Assembly: GCF_963662255.1 (NCBI RefSeq)
Contig: NC_085047.1
Location: forward strand, 52,078,006 to 52,142,005
Direction of reading: 5' to 3'
Origin: Cinclus cinclus
Lineage: Eukaryota > Chordata > Aves > Passeriformes > Cinclidae
DNA length: 64,000 nt
Shown piece after piece: positions 26,694 through 37,570 of the stretch. Each line of letters starts with the position of its first letter. The first letter of the stretch is position 1. The notes beneath the pieces were generated by a model that was not told where the DNA came from, did not search any database, and saw only the letters and a program-made list of their open reading frames with translations. The position numbers and the translations under genes were made by a program.

Positions 26694-27095
26694 CTCTTCC
26701 TCCCTTCTTTCCCTTCTTTCCTTTCTTTCCCTTCTTTCCCTTCTTTCCCTTCTTTCCCTTCCTTCCTTCCTTCCTTCCTTCCTTCCTTCCTTCCTTCCTT
26801 CCTTCCTTCCTTCCTTCCTTCCTTCCTTCCTTCCTTCCTTCCTTCCTTCCTTCCTTCCTTCCTTCCTTCCTTCCTTCCTTCCTTCCTTCCTTCCTTCCTT
26901 CCTTCCTTCCTTCCTTCCTTCCTTCCTTCCTTCCTTCCTTCCTTCCTCCCTCCCTCCCTCCCTCCCTCCTTCCCTCCCTCCCTTCCCTCCCTTTCCTCCC
27001 TTCCCTCCCTTTCCCTCCCTTTCCCTCCCTTCCCTCCTTTCCCTCCCTTCCCTCCCTTCCCCCCCTTCCCCCCCCCCCCCCTTCCCTCCCTTCCT
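26694..27095. repeat. 402-nt uninterrupted polypyrimidine tract
   Basis: No purine occurs on the + strand from 26694 to 27095. Its parts in order are: a CCCTTCTTT-type segment (to about 26756), a perfect (CCTT)n array of about 47 units (26757-26947), a CCTC-rich segment, mixed CCCTT/CCTTT units, and a C14 run (27068-27081). Such homopurine-homopyrimidine DNA with near-mirror units can form intramolecular triplexes (H-DNA). Several ORFs over it on both strands (Ser-Phe-Leu-Pro and Glu-Gly-Arg-Lys repeats) are artefacts of the tandem unit. The exact length may be unreliable in a short-read assembly. Confidence 0.97.
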
Positions 27096-29936
27096 ATCTG
27101 GGGAATGGACCCCAATAAAGATCCCTCCCAGGGATTTTCCCATGAAAATTGCAGCATGATGAAAAAACAGAAATTACTCTCACTGCTATTTCATTTAAAG
27201 ACTCCATTATATTCAGATGATGTCTTGTGCATTTCAGGATTTTTCTTCAAGTGAATCCTAAAGTAATTGAAATTTAAAAAAAATAGATAACGACTCCGAA
27301 AAGAGTGTTGGTGAGGATGAATGTAATCCAGAATACAGCTTTTCATGTTTATAATTTAATACAGTTAATCATATATGTTCTGAAGGTAGATTATTTTAGC
27401 TACTTGTACAGGCATTTTTATATGAAAATGGGAATGCACGATCTTACATCATTTTACCTTTTAACTTTTAAATTGAAGTAATACCTCTCACTGAACAACC
27501 CGGAAAACATGATGGTATGTTTGCATTAGTATGTTATGTGACTTTAAAAATTATTGTCAAATTCTTAAGAGAAATAATCTTTTTATTAAATACAACTATA
27601 TATATTAAAATATTATTTAAGGATATCGATCAAACCATCATTAAAATTTTGCTAGTTTATGAAATAAGTTACCTTGTAATTATTTTGAGCATCACTTACA
27701 TCTCACCGGCCTTGTTACTGTAGTCAATTTACAGTGAATAACGAAAACACATTGCTTATTTGATGAAAGACTTCTAATAAGCATCAACTGTGTTTTGAAA
27801 GGCCAGGAGTTTTCCATATTTTCAATCTTGTGTTAATCATCATATTCATTCTCCACTGTGCCTTCAAACCTATAAAGTGGTGACAGATGATGTCTCTCTC
27901 TCCCATAGCCTCAGAATTCACTGCAGCTTAGGATGAGATGCACCTTTGTAGTGGAGGGAAGAGATATTCTCAGGGTGTTTCTCCATTACCAAATACAGTC
28001 TCTCTAATTTGTCTGCTATTTTGTGTTCCCTTCTCAGAGGGGGTGAACATTTCATTTTAACATACTATGGTGTGAATTACTGCTTTCGCTCTTGAAATGT
28101 GCGTCTGGGACTGGAATGTTTTCTGCCAGAGAAGTGGATGCACAGCACCTTAATGAGGGTGGTGTCAGCAGGTTCCATCCAGTCCCCAAAGCAACCCAGA
28201 GCCTGATATAACTTAGCAAAGTGCACATATATCTGCACAGTTTGTCAGTCTAATGGGAAAATAATGTCTCTTTCAAGGAAGCTGTTGAACAACCATTTTT
28301 ATATAATGATAACTTAAAGGCCATAATACTGCCAGTGTGTTTCCTGACACTGGCAGGATGTGTAACAAAACCAAGTATAACAAAAATGCAAATATTTATT
28401 TTTTCTTATTGCCAGTATTTGGGAAATGAGCCTGGAAAGTGTTAGGGAATGGCTCATACTTCTCTTTCAAGAATGTTTTGTGAGGTCTTTCAGTGCAGTC
28501 TGCACCAGATAACACCGATCCTTTGGGATTACTCAATCATTTTACACATATGAGAAAACTATTAACATCTCCATGACACAGCAAAGTATTAAGAATCCAG
28601 AGTGCTTAATGTGAAAGATACTGAAATCATAATGTTTTAAATGCAAGTGTTTATGAAAGATTGCTATTAAAAAAACCCTCTGAATCAGAAAATATAATGT
28701 TCTATGTCAGCATTGTATGCAGCCATCTCAAAAAAACATTGCAGTGCTGAAAGAATAAAATACTTGCAGCTTTAAAAAATTTTATTTACATATCTAGTGT
28801 AGTGAAACACAGAAATTTGACCTTGTAGTGGCATTTCCTTTCCAAATTACTTTGGATTTTAATTTAGTAGAAAAATTTTGCAGTGAAATAAAATGAGAAA
28901 ATACTGTTAGCATTTTGAAAAGGGTCAAAGTCCTTGCCTATGCATTTATTTTACATACCCTTAATAATATAAGTTCTAATTGATTAATGCAAATCAACTA
29001 ATAATTTCAAACTACAATAAGTTTATACAGTCACTTGGTGTGGAAGTGTGCTCTCCTTTAAGTATTGAACTGCGTGTGTTTGGTTAATTTTACTATAAAA
29101 GCTAAAATCTGTATTTTCTTTATCTGAGTAACTTTTGCATCACACAAGTAACAAATACATTTTTCAAAAACTTATGAGATAAAGTGGGTTAAAAATTATA
29201 AAAAGGTTGTCTTCCTCAATTAGCCACATCAAAACAAATAGTTCCTACTACTGCCTTACATCTCTTGTTTTTCACCTAATTTGTATAGATTGTCCTTTAA
29301 GTTTGCTCAGAATGGACTTTTAATTTGTGAATAATTTCCACATTCTATTGTTTTCAAGTACAAAGCTTGTTTGTTTTGTTCAGTTAAACATGGCTTTGTT
29401 CAGTCAGAAAGTACATCCAGTCCTGAGGACTATGCAAGGTTTTTAAGTATTTCTGTTTAGGATCACCAGACACCATCAGGAGTCCCGTGTGAAATCTTTT
29501 CATCATGAAATGTGCATTACAAAGTATCCTGTGTGAGCAAAAGTCAGTTTTCATTAGCTGTGTGATTATGGTGAATGACAGCAACAGAAATATTAGTTTG
29601 GCCTCAGTGCATTTTAAATGCAGTTTTAGAAGTCTATTTCCAGAACAATGTTACTGAGCTAATTGGGAAACAACTTATACTTCAATAAGGTCTTGAAAGT
29701 TTGCAGATGTGGATTACTTATATTTTTCAGTTAAAATAAGGAAACTCATAAGACTTTTAGTACACAAAGCCTTTGAAAACAAACTCTAAGCTTACAGCAA
29801 TCTAAGGGCTACAGCCTGGAATGTGTTTAGTTGCAGAGTCTCCTGTGCAGTGAATTTTAATGCAGATTTAACCCATGCCATATCAGACATGCTGCCCTTC
29901 AGCTGATAATATATTTGACCTCTTATCACTTTACAG

Positions 29937-30077
29937 CCTATTGGTGCTTTGAACCCAAAGAGAGCTGTCTTCTATGCAGAACGGTATGAGACATGGGAAG
30001 ATGATCAGACTCCACCTTATCATTACAACACCCACTACTCTACATCTACTTCTACCTTGGCCTGGCTTGTTCGTATT
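29937..30077 (+). CDS. NBEA: NBEA coding exon (BEACH domain, middle)
   Basis: 141-nt symmetric phase 0-0 exon (47 codons) after a 9.8-kb intron. Acceptor actttacag ends at 29936; donor gtaagt (consensus) starts at 30078. The translation starts [20 protein letters not shown], followed by [15 protein letters not shown] and [12 protein letters not shown]. The HYS tripeptide with the following hydrophobic Leu-Arg segment is a conserved BEACH core region. As I remember LRBA, it differs in the segment after EDDQ and before WL-RI, so this exon is one of the better discriminators for NBEA. The exon is a multiple of three, so skipping would keep frame but delete part of the BEACH fold. Confidence 0.97.
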
Positions 30078-32649
30078 GTAAGTATTTCTGGATCCTGGTT
30101 TTCATCAATATATTCATTTACAGCATCACTTTGGTCACTTACCATTGTTTTGTTTTGTTTTGCTTTGTTTTTATAAAAGCACCTTTCTATTAAAATCTCA
30201 TTGTTCTTCGCTAGCTTAAAATCTTAGAAATCCTCTAGATATACTTTATATACTAATTTGTAGTGATCAGGGGGTCCTTCCTACCCAAACAGTCCAAAAT
30301 TAATTTAAACACAAAAATGTGGTCATATAAGGACATAACCAATGAGAAAAATGCGCCTAAAACTAAATCCACCCCCCCAAAAAAAATCTCTAGATAATAC
30401 ACAAATCTGAAACTGCTAATATTCATTTATTATTTTTAGTTAGGGACAAATCGGTGCAACATTTTAAAAAAATCCTTTTGTAAGAACATTAATCTGTCAC
30501 ATTGAGAAGAGAATTATATAACCAGTTTTATATTAAAGCAGCATATTTTATGCAAATTGACTACAAACTATGCTTCTAAATTAATGAATATCGCTACAGT
30601 TTTCAGAAATGTAAAAATGTGGATTCTAACTTCAAACTATTATGTCAGCTCTGGAAACCTCATGCTCCTATGACCAAAACCAGATCTAGGGAAGGGGACC
30701 AAACTTCAAAGATAGAATGAATCTGAATTCAGTCTATGTGTTGTCACAATTATTTACAGAATAAAGAGTGTTGATGAGACACTGAAGGTTTCACAGAGAA
30801 ACCTGAATTACTGAAAAATTGAGTTACTGTGTAATTATTTAAGTTAAAGTAGTACACCCTGCCAATAAAAATCTGTTGCTTAAGGTGTATTCTAGGCGTA
30901 TTTCGCATACAACAAATCAAAATAGATACACACAGAACTTGATAATCATTTTCACTCATCTCAGTTTCCCTTAGTCGTGTTCATTTTTTTCTGCTCAGAA
31001 GGGAATTCATGTGTCTCTGAGTACAGGATATATTTCTTAAACTATGGGAAACTAAGTGTCGATTACCTTCCTGTGTTGGGTGACCACTATATTCCTTTTA
31101 AATGTTGCTAAACTATTCTGAATACTGAAAACTGAATACATTTTATGGCACACATGTGCTGCTTTGTTGCCTTAAAGTAGATTAAAAACAGTAGTTTTAT
31201 TTGCATGTTTATCTATTAATTTTGGCTGCTGTGCAGCAAAAGATCCTCTCTTGCTACTTGGCAGATTCTCAGAGCTGGAAGTCTAGTTAGAGGCTGAATG
31301 TACAACACACCAAGGAGTATTCATTTCCTGTATTAGGCTAATGCAGTGTCATTTTTATTACTGCTGTTTATGTAATACTTTAGACGTTCTTGCTCTCTTT
31401 GTGTTCTCACCTAAAAGAGCAAGAGAACAAGGTCTTTGTCTTGATGGTCTTGCAATACAGACCTTACAAATTACATTTGTTAGAGCAAACAATATATGTG
31501 AGAATAGAAAGCAGAAGTGGAAACCACTGATATCCAAAAGAAGAAGTTGCCAATGAAAAGGTGAAAACAGATAACTTAAGTACAGGACACTCCTACACAG
31601 GTATTTTAAAGATTACTTAAATATAATTGACCCACAAAGAAAAGCAATCTCTAATGGGAGTAGAGAACAGAAGTGAAAGAAGACAAATTGAGGGAAAGTT
31701 TGAACCTCAGTAAAGGAAAAAAAGATAATAATATGATAAGACTGGATAAGGCAGCAAATGGAAACCCTAAATAGTTATTTGAAAATAAGTGTGTATAGAG
31801 GATAATATTATGTCAGTGAAGCTTATAAAGTCATAGTGATCTATAGAGAGATATTTTTGTTGCAAAATAGAGGATGAAATATCTTAAGGGAGAAGATTGT
31901 GCCAATGAAATTGATAGATGAGGCTAGGTCAGATTTCTGTAAGTTAAAGTAATACTTCTTGCTTGTGAATTTCTTGAGCTAGAGCTTCAATGAGAGTTTG
32001 TGAAGAAGACTCTGTAAGAAAAGGTAAATTACAGTCTAGTCCAGAAAGAGGAAGGTGACATTAAGAGATGCAGAGATTCAGACAGAAAAAAGCTTTCAGT
32101 GTTTTGAAAGACTGGAGAAGAGTGATGGGAAAAGGTGTTACTGTAGAGCTTTTGGTAGAAAGTGACAACAAACTGAGAGTGAAGGACAGGAGTACAAACT
32201 GAAGCCATAGTAGAAGACTGGGTAAACCAAAGAAAAAGAGAAAAGGAAAGGCAAAAGAAAGAGAAAAAAGCAAGGAAACAAATGAAAAATCTATGACTAG
32301 AAGTAAATTGAAAATGAGAGTTTAGATGGAAGCAGAACAAAATGGTGTGTAGTAATGGGGATCCAAGGGCAGAAACTGCCGGCCTAGAGTTTAGTATTGG
32401 AGGAAACAGTCTCTGCTGTAGGTAAGGAAGTTTCAGGCACTCTGAGCAATATATATAGAGAGAGAATTGTGTGATTGCCACAAAACCTTAAAAATTATTT
32501 TAAGCTTTGCTTTTCTGCTTTGACAGATGCAACCTGTTTCTGTCAGTTGTCTTCAAAACATTGCTTTTAATATCATATTTTTGAGTCAATTCTGTGATAA
32601 TCTCTTCCCTACTGCCTTGTATTTCCCTCAGTTGCTTTCCCTTATCTGA

Positions 32650-32654
32650 TGTAT
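32650..32654. repeat. target-site duplication, left copy (TGTAT)
   Basis: Five bases identical to 33766-33770, immediately outside the LTR terminus. A 5-bp duplication fits ERVL-type integration. Confidence 0.85.
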
Positions 32655-33765
32655 TGTGATGGGTTGGCTCTACCTAGATGTCAAGTACCACCAAAACTGC
32701 TGTAGTACTCCCCTCTTCCTAGGCAGGAGAGAGAAAAAATAAGGAAAGACTCATGGGTTGAGATAAGGGCAGGGAGAGATCCCTCACCAATTACCTTCAT
32801 GGGCAAAACAGACTCATCTTGGGGAAATTAGTTTGAATTATTACCAATCAAGTGAGTGTAGGATAATGAGAAAATGAAGTTAAACCTTAAAACCACCTTC
32901 CTCCCAAACCCTCCCTTCTTCTCTGAACTTAAGTCCTAAATTTTCTCTCTCCTCTCCCCACTAACACAGGGGAATGGGAATGGGGGCTGTGCTCAGTTCA
33001 TCACACATTATCTCTGCCACTCCTTTCTCCTCGAAAGACTCCACACTCTTCCCCTGCTCCAACATGGGGTTCCTACCATGGGAGACAGTCCTCCATGAAC
33101 TTCTCTGAAGTGAGTCCTTCCCATGGGCTGCAGCTCTTCATGAGCTGCTCCAGCGTGGGTCCCTCACACAGGGTGCAGTTCCTCAGGAACAGACTGCAAT
33201 GGGGGTCCTCCGTGGGCTTACAATTCCTGCCAACAAACTGCTCCCACACAGGCTCCACTCTCCATGGAAGCACAGGTCCCTGCCAGGAGCCTACTCTAGC
33301 ACAGGCTTCCCAGGGACTCATGCCTTCCTCAGGCATCCACCTGCTGTGGCATGGGTTCCTCCAGGGGCTGCAGGTAGATCTTTATTCTCCTTCTGGACCC
33401 CAATGGTCTGTAGGGGCACAGCTGCCTCACCACGATCTTCACCATGGGCTGGCGGGGAATCTCTGCTACTCAGCCTGGAGCACCTTCTGGCCCTCCTCCT
33501 GTACTGACTTTGTTGCCTGCAGAGCTGTTCCTCACATATATTCTCATTCTTCTCTCTAGTGTTCTCCTGTAGTTTTCCCATGACCCTTTGTAAGTCTTTT
33601 ACCATCAAGGCACTTTTCCATACCTGACATGCTTAGCCTTGGTCAGCAGCAGGTCCATCTTGGAGCCAGCTGGCATTGGCACTATTGGATATGGTGAAAG
33701 CTTCGTGCAGAAACCCCCCCTTAGCCTCCCTCACTACCAAAACTTTTCCACACAAACCCAATACA
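32655..33765 (-). mobile_element. solo LTR of an avian endogenous retrovirus (ERVL-like), 1.1 kb
   Basis: The element is bounded by TGTGATGGGTTG at 32655 and AACCCAATACA at 33765, imperfect inverted termini of TG...CA type. An exact 5-bp duplication, TGTAT, flanks it (32650-32654 and 33766-33770). The interior has the tandem-like CCATGGGCTGCAG / CTCCAGCGTGGGTCC phrases of a high-copy bird LTR that I remember from songbird and other avian genomes. No gag, pol or env lies beside it, so this is a recombined solo LTR. I assign the minus strand because in the remembered consensus the end at 33765 is the 5' end; that orientation is less certain than the element. Several ORFs of 60-154 codons within it are not genes. 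Confidence 0.85.
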
Positions 33766-33770
33766 TGTAT
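33766..33770. repeat. target-site duplication, right copy (TGTAT)
   Basis: Exact match to 32650-32654, immediately after the CA end of the LTR. Confidence 0.85.
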
Positions 33771-33870
33771 CAGGCTAGCTTTTTCAAAGACACTGTATGT
33801 TTTAGCCTCGGTTCTGTGTAGTTAATTTTGATATCTCTGCCTTTGTTTCGCCATTAATACATATTCTGTT

Positions 33871-33890
33871 GTATGTATGTATGTATGTAT
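33871..33890. repeat. (GTAT)5 microsatellite
   Basis: Five perfect GTAT units about 100 bp beyond the solo LTR. Confidence 0.95.
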
Positions 33891-36800
33891 TTTTGTGTAA
33901 ATAAAAATGAATATTTATAGTTTATCGCTAGGTGACCTTACCACCTGAGGACTGATTTTGTTCATGTGCATTTCATCTGGAGCTGTGAATATTTAAGTTT
34001 CAGAAGATGGAATAGTTTAAACCAAGAATACTATTTCAGAATGCCATATAATTCAGTAACTTGAACTGAAAAGTAGACAGAAGGAAAAAAAAAGAAAAAG
34101 AAAGAATGAATTCTGGCTTGAATCATGTAGAATGTGAATATCAGCTGGTTTCAGATTTTTAGGAGAAATAGGATTGAGTTATGGTACAGTTGAATATTCT
34201 CAGTAATTGCTACTGAAGAAGTTATATTTGTGTGTATCAGTTGCATCTTCATAGAAACAGAGACCAGTATTTTAGAGCATGATTCTCTAATGTGGCAGTC
34301 AAGATGTTTGTAGAGAATAATTGTCTTCCAGTTGTTGTTGCAATGACTGCATATTTGTACAAGGTAGAAGAAATTCTGGATTTATTATGAGTTAGATGGG
34401 ATGGAGTTAAAACCAGTTTTTACTAAGATTCAAAGGTGAGGTGGACCGGATGTCATCTGGTAAATAGAAGTGAATTTGGGTCTTGTTTTTATTAGATTTA
34501 AGCAGGACAGCCACAGATACATCAGGCAAAAGGTGTGTGTCACTGACAAACCTTTATAAACTTTCCCTCTCTTACAAATGGCTGGAAAGACATTTTTGTT
34601 TGACATAGGATGTCTTAGAATGACCACATCCCTTCCTCCTTCCTCCTCTACTCCCAACATAAATGATTCAAATGAATCTGGGTAGTACTAAAAGAGAAGG
34701 GGGGCAGAGAAGTGCTATTGATGGAAAAATTAGTTGTTCTCACAGCTCAAGCTTGTGTTCAATGTAATCAAGTCCCCCACGAATTCTCTCCTTGTTGGCA
34801 GTGAACAAGGCGTGAATTTTATTCAGAATATTAGGCATGAGTGAGATGGAGTTATAATGAAAATATTGTGCTGCTTTATAGCTTTCACAGCAACAAAACC
34901 TTTACATGAAATGACAGTAATCGGTATCATAGAATAACAGTATTTAAATGAGTGTATTGAATACAGATATGAATTATATTTATATAAGCACTTGACTTCC
35001 CAGAGAATAAAAATTACCTTAAAATTATGTTAGAGGTCTGAGATAAAGCAAGTAAAAGCTCTGAATTTCTGCTAAGGATTAAAAATCCAAAAAGATTGGC
35101 ACAACAGGCCATGGCAGGAGAGCATAATAGGGCACCCTGTAGTGCTCAGCTACTAAAAGTTTAATCCTTGATTATGAATTTTATTGCTTTTGTGTATTTG
35201 TCTCAGATGATTAAAATAGTGTTGTCATGTAAGTTTGGATTAATATTTTTACATAATTTATTGTAATTATATAATTTTTCTGCTTCTTGTAAATCCATTG
35301 ACTGCTTCTGACTTCAGAACCTCTGCAATGATCCATGTTCTGCTCCACGATAATATTCACAAAAATTACGCATTTCTTATCAAGAAAATAATGATGGGCT
35401 GGAGTTGTTAGAAGACAGAATTATTTGTGCTCTGATCTAGAACATATAGTGTTTTTCAGTCAGGGCAAGCTAGAAAAAGAGAATAAATACTATTGCAAAT
35501 ATATACAGATAATTGGGAGGAGCTATTTATTTTAAAGCAAAATAATTCTAATATTAGAAGAGTAAATTTAATAAAATTATAATATTAACATAATTTTAGG
35601 GTAAATTAATATAATCCAATTTCTGTATATATTGTTTTCCATTTTGTAGTTCTGGGTCTGAATCTTACCCATTTTCATTTATATTGTACATTAAATCCAG
35701 TATATGTAGCACTAGAAAATCTGGATAGATATTTTCTTTCAATATTTCAGTTCATTGTGGTAGTTCATATGACTCATCAAGTTGAGCTACTGTTAAATTT
35801 TAATATTCTATTTAAATTATAAATCTCTTCCTCACTGCACATCCTTTCAATATTCACAAGTTCAAATAAAGCCATTGTGCAATGAGATTTAAGGTCCTCC
35901 AACAATAAATTATATCGTGATGATTTTGTATTTAATTTGATTATTTTAATTAATTATTTAACATGTATTAGGATTCTCTGATTGGAATAAATGCACAGAG
36001 GAAAGTGTATTTATGAGATACTATTCTTTTGAATCTGTTTATGAAAAATAAATTCCCCATGTTTTAAGAGGGGAATTTTTTGTCTTTGAAAGAAAGTGGC
36101 CTGTGTTGATGCTGTGCATGATAGAAAAAATTAATTGGAAAGACATGTAGAATAAAGGTAGAGAAACAATGGTGTCTGGAAATCAGAATTCCGTCTTTTA
36201 TTTTCCACTCTTTTTTTGGGTATTTTCACTATTTTTGCATCCATGTTTTCCTTATATGTATTTTAATTTCTCCTAAGGACTATATAAATATAAATTTCTT
36301 CATACCTTTTCCATCTAGGAAAATTTACACACAATGTGTATAATTTGGTATAATTCCTTCAAAAATTCTTTATTAATGGAAGAGTTCCCTGACTTGTTCA
36401 AAAATTTCAAAGAAGGAAAGCAAGAATGTTTAGAATAAAATTCAAGTAATAGATGAATAATACTGTAATAACAATTGTGATCTGGTGATCATGGGCTACT
36501 TTGATTAACAAAATTTCAAGATGATCAACATATGCAACAAAATAAGTTTGGGTATGAATTTAATGAAAGGGAGTTTCTTAAAAACCTTCCTCGTGAGACT
36601 TTGTCAAAGAGGAAGAAGCAACCTCCATCCCTGTAGGCACACTGCCAGCTATTAGTTGAATAAGAGGGCTAATGGAGTAATGGTGGAAATTCAGGATTTT
36701 GCCAGTGATCTTCGTATTCAGGTTCTCCTGCCATATTAAGGATTTGGTCCACTGTTAACCCCTTCTCTGCAGTGGAATGGGTTATCCAGACCGTCTAATA

Positions 36801-37450
36801 CCCGAGCTGTTCCTCCCCAAAAGCTGGTAGCTGTTTCCATTTAGTAAGAACCGGGATATGGTTTCAGATAGAATTAGCAAAAGTAAAGACTAAGCATTTA
36901 GTCTCTGTAACTCTGCCCGAAAATAATGTTAAACCGCATATCCTGGAACCATAGTCTGCCTCATAACGACCACAGACCCATTCATTTCACCTTGAGGCAA
37001 AGTGGAACCTACTGAGCTCTTTTCAATTAAATGAAAACACAAGGAAGATTTAGAGATAGGATTTTTTAAAGATTTTGACATACCAACATGCAAGGAGTAA
37101 ACAAATCCCAGTTATATAAATAACACAGAATATGTTTGTGGTGGTTTCAGTAAAAGAGGCAGTCATTGTGAACTGGAACTAAGCTACATATGTCTGCCAC
37201 TGATGGGTAATTAGTCTTATGGTATAGAACTCAGGATTTGTTTGTGCAAAATGTGTTAGTGCCAATAAATATACTCCGATGTTAAGTGAAGAAACCCATT
37301 CATACATAGAACTATGTGGTGCCATGTTTTTCTTTAACCTTGCCTTTATGAAGTATTTTGAGCTGCAAAAGGCTTTTGGATTTTGACAGAAACCTGCTGC
37401 ATGAGTCCTTGTACTGTTTTCTTAATGTGTCGTAATTTCATTAACTACAG

Positions 37451-37570
37451 GAGCCCTTTACAACATTCTTTCTAAATGCAAATGATGGCAAGTTTGACCA
37501 CCCAGATCGAACCTTCTCTTCAGTGGCCAGGTCCTGGAGGAACAGCCAAAGAGATACCTCAGATGTGAAG
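37451..37570 (+). CDS. NBEA: NBEA coding exon (BEACH domain, EPFT and RDTSDVKE region)
   Basis: 120-nt symmetric exon (40 codons, phase 0-0). Acceptor taactacag ends at 37450; donor gtaaca starts at 37571. The translation begins [20 protein letters not shown], then [20 protein letters not shown]. The R-EPFT segment with a G-KFD-PDR motif and the S-W pair are conserved across BEACH proteins. The last residues lead directly into the [14 protein letters not shown] motif of the next exon. The residues between FFLN and GKFD (AND) distinguish it from LRBA as I recall that sequence. Nothing disrupts the frame. Confidence 0.97.

Larger units (their letters stand above)
20156..29936 (+). other. NBEA: NBEA intron, 9.8 kb
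   Basis: Phase 0 intron. It contains a GC-richer segment (about 20660-21350) with a 165-codon ORF of no recognised similarity and a perfect hairpin, an A/C-rich low-complexity stretch near 24844-24895, and the long pyrimidine tract at 26694-27095. The rest is AT-rich unique-looking sequence with no gene seen. Confidence 0.85.
30078..37450 (+). other. NBEA: NBEA intron, 7.4 kb
   Basis: Phase 0 intron. It holds a TTTTG-rich stretch (about 30148-30172), a markedly purine-rich + strand (about 31560-32440), a solo LTR with target duplication (32650-33770), and a (GTAT)5 repeat. The remainder is AT-rich with no recognised gene. Confidence 0.85.

Noticed and set aside
26630..27159. ORFs of 154-175 codons on both strands over the CCTT tract
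   Set aside because: They exist only because the tandem unit lacks stop codons; the proteins are pure simple repeats.
28329..28356. 10-bp inverted repeat CTGCCAGTGT / ACACTGGCAG with an 8-nt loop
   Set aside because: Several stems of this length are expected by chance in 64 kb.
33073..33608. ORFs of 87-154 codons on both strands
   Set aside because: They lie inside the solo LTR, which is non-coding; no gag, pol or env similarity.
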